Assembly: GCA_903970565.1 (NCBI GenBank)
Contig: CAJCJE010000600.1
Span: forward strand, 1 to 7,374
From: Candidatus Melainabacteria bacterium
Lineage (GTDB): Bacteria; Actinomycetota; Actinomycetes; Mycobacteriales; Pseudonocardiaceae
Length of the DNA stretch: 7,374 bases
Direction: 5' to 3'
The translations under genes and the position numbers were made by a program. Positions 6,098-7,374 of this stretch are shown here, one piece after another (within the stretch, counting starts at the first letter, position 1; every line of letters starts with the position of its first letter). The notes below the pieces were generated by a model, which saw only the letters and a list, made by a program, of their open reading frames with translations, did no database searches and was not told the origin of the DNA.

Positions 6098-6859
6098 CTC
6101 GGCGCCGGGCAGGGTGCGTCCGCGTACGGTCGTCAGCGGGACGGTGCTGGCCAGCGCCGCGACGTGGCCGCTCGGCGCGTCGAGCGGGTAGAGGTGGATC
6201 TCCTCCGCCGGCCAGCGGGGGACGGTGCCCACCGACACCGTCGGACCGTGCACGTCGAGCTGGTTGGGCGCGGCCCGCAGTCCCAGGCCGGTCAGCTTCA
6301 TCGCCGCTTCCTTGCGGGTCCAGGCCGAGACCAGCCAGCTCCGGCGCGCCGGAGCCGGCTGGCGGTGGAATCGGGTCTTCTCCTCGGCGGTCAGCGTGAC
6401 CGCGGCCAGACTGTCGACGTCGCGCACCGAGGCGAGCGGCTCGATGTCCACGCCGACCAGACCACTGCCGGTCACCGCCAGAAACAGCCAGTCCTGCGTG
6501 TGCGAGACGGAATAGTCGATGGTGGCCCCGTCGGCGGTGGCGCCGCGCAGCCTTGGCCGGCCGTGCGTGGCCCCGCAGTGCGCGCAGTCCCGATCGATGG
6601 TGATCTCGGCCGGCGGGATACCCAGATACCAGGAGCCGACCAGGCGCTGGGTGGCGCGGGAGGTGAGGAAGATGTGCCGGCCAGCGGCCACCGGCAACTC
6701 CTCGAACCGCCGCCGTTCCCGCTGGTCGAGCAGGTCCAGCCAGTCCTGGTGCGGCGCAACCGGGACCGACCAGAGCTGGCATTCGCCCGGTGGCGGCACC
6801 GACCGGTCGTCGGTGCCGTCCGCCGGCAGTGGCCGGGTCCGCTCGGCCGGCTGGGTCAT
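6095..6859 (-). CDS. Sfp-type 4'-phosphopantetheinyl transferase
   Basis: 254-residue cytosolic enzyme that transfers phosphopantetheine from CoA to the Ser of carrier proteins of polyketide, non-ribosomal peptide or fatty acid synthases. Motifs seen: F-L-T-S-R-A-T-Q-R-L (64-73), where the family usually has a CoA-contacting Arg-rich helix; Y-S-V-S-H120; the metal-binding G-V-D138-I-E140; and W180-T-R-K183-E184-A-A-M-K188, the W-x-x-K-E-A-x-x-K signature. The metal ligands D138, E140 and E184 are all present. A C-A-H-C-G segment (92-96) precedes them. Length is normal for the Sfp/PptT group. Its ATG overlaps the stop of the upstream peptidase gene (ATGA) and no RBS is seen before it, so translation is probably coupled. 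It converges on the regulator. No carrier-protein gene is in the window, so its substrate is unknown. It may serve a neighbouring cluster or act genome-wide. Confidence 0.93.
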   Translation of the reverse strand: MTQPAERTRPLPADGTDDRSVPPPGECQLWSVPVAPHQDWLDLLDQRERRRFEELPVAAGRHIFLTSRATQRLVGSWYLGIPPAEITIDRDCAHCGATHGRPRLRGATADGATIDYSVSHTQDWLFLAVTGSGLVGVDIEPLASVRDVDSLAAVTLTAEEKTRFHRQPAPARRSWLVSAWTRKEAAMKLTGLGLRAAPNQLDVHGPTVSVGTVPRWPAEEIHLYPLDAPSGHVAALASTVPLTTVRGRTLPGAE

Positions 6860-7374
6860 CGGGACCGGGACAGGTTCGATGGGGACAGGTTCGATGGGGA
6901 CAGTCTCAGCTCGCCGTAGGCCGGCTCCGCCTCGCTGACGGTTGCCGTCTCGCCGTCACTGAGTTCGTCGAGCAGATGCCCGACCGCCACCGCCAGCTGG
7001 CGGTCCTCGTCGGGGCCGTGCCGGTGCGGGGCTACCGGCACGTCGAGGTCCGGTTCGACGCCGTGGTTCTCCAACCGGTCACCCACCGCCCCGAACAGGT
7101 AGCGGAACTCCGGTTGGGTGGTCACGGTGCCGTCGACCAGCAGCCGGCGCGGCCAGACCGCGACGACGCCGCCCCAGGTGCGTCTGCCGACCAGCCTGCC
7201 CAGTCCCCGGGTGCGGAAGGCGTGGCTGAAGATCTCGCCGTCCGAACCGGTGTGTTCGTTGATCAGTACCGCCATCGGGCCGCGTGGCGACTCCGCCGGA
7301 TACGGGGTGGCCCCGCTCCAGCGGCCGTTCTCGGAACCGATCCGATGCCGGGACAACCGGTCCATCAGCAGCGG
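6856..7374 (-). CDS. Tricorn-like S41 serine protease, C-terminal part (5' end outside window)
   Basis: Only the last 172 residues are visible; the frame is open to the right edge, so the start is outside. The visible part matches the C-terminal catalytic half of tricorn-type S41 peptidases. V-L-I-N-E-H-T-G-S-D-G-E carries the probable nucleophile Ser (visible residue 44). It is followed by F-R-x-R-G-L-G, G-R-R-T-W-G-G-V-V and L-V-D-G-T-V-T-T-P-like sequence. Then comes L-E-N-H-G-V-E-P-D-L-D-V, whose Glu (visible residue 102) is at the position I expect for the charge-relay Glu. Full-length relatives often have an N-terminal beta-propeller and PDZ domain, which would be outside. The C-terminus ends in a repetitive N-L-S-P-S-N-L-S tail, encoded by a 15-nt tandem repeat and unlikely to be part of the fold. 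It is the first gene of a two-gene unit with the PPTase. A role in leader-peptide removal is conceivable but only inferred from proximity. Confidence 0.85.
   Translation of the reverse strand, partial: PLLMDRLSRHRIGSENGRWSGATPYPAESPRGPMAVLINEHTGSDGEIFSHAFRTRGLGRLVGRRTWGGVVAVWPRRLLVDGTVTTQPEFRYLFGAVGDRLENHGVEPDLDVPVAPHRHGPDEDRQLAVAVGHLLDELSDGETATVSEAEPAYGELRLSPSNLSPSNLSRSR
6867..6903. repeat. 15-nt tandem repeat, about 2.5 copies, in the protease 3' end
   Basis: GGGACAGGTTCGATG occurs at 6867-6881 and again, identical, at 6882-6896. A partial third copy GGGACAG follows (6897-6903). The unit is a multiple of three and is read on the minus strand as a repeated Asn-Leu-Ser-Pro-Ser in the last residues of the S41 protease, just before its stop. 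Identical copies suggest a recent slippage expansion. Confidence 0.85.

Noticed and set aside
5952..6782. 276-residue open frame on the minus strand over the PPTase
   Set aside because: It is out of frame with the PPTase, whose motifs are intact. The composition (Ala, Arg, Gly, Pro) is typical of a shadow frame.

Overview
The window is uniformly GC-rich coding DNA with strong G/C preference at third codon positions. It carries gene families typical of secondary-metabolite loci in high-GC Actinomycetota (LanM synthetase, LAL-type LuxR regulator, Sfp-type PPTase, tricorn-like S41 peptidase). An actinomycete is therefore likely, but genus cannot be assigned from the sequence.

Left part (1-3081, plus strand): the 3' nine-tenths or so of a class II lanthipeptide synthetase gene (lanM, open at the window's left edge) is followed 57 nt later by a small gene (2770-2973). 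That gene's product has a mersacidin/actagardine-type leader (W-K-D...R......H-P-A-G) and an unusual hydrophobic, Ser/Thr-rich C-terminal half with a single cysteine. This is a synthetase-precursor pair. The LanM dehydratase motifs look intact. The LanC-like cyclase domain keeps the three zinc ligands but appears to have lost two other conserved active-site residues (Asp to Gly669 and His to Trp729 in visible numbering). A cysteine-poor precursor next to a cyclase with altered chemistry is the most interesting signal here. A long imperfect inverted repeat (3021-3081) closes this unit and is the probable terminator.

Middle part (3082-6068, plus strand): one large LAL-family LuxR regulator with an N-terminal ATPase and a C-terminal helix-turn-helix, probably read from a leaderless transcript starting at its ATG at 3141. 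It is the likely pathway regulator by position.

Right part (6069-7374, minus strand): a two-gene unit converges on the regulator. A tricorn/S41-type protease (open at the right edge) overlaps an Sfp-type 4'-phosphopantetheinyl transferase by ATGA. A hairpin in the 26-nt convergent gap can terminate both directions. Whether these two genes belong to the lanthipeptide pathway cannot be decided from the window. The protease could be a candidate leader peptidase, and the PPTase would fit a lipid- or polyketide-decorated product or simply a neighbouring pathway. No ABC transporter, immunity gene or second precursor is visible. They would have to lie upstream of position 1 or elsewhere.
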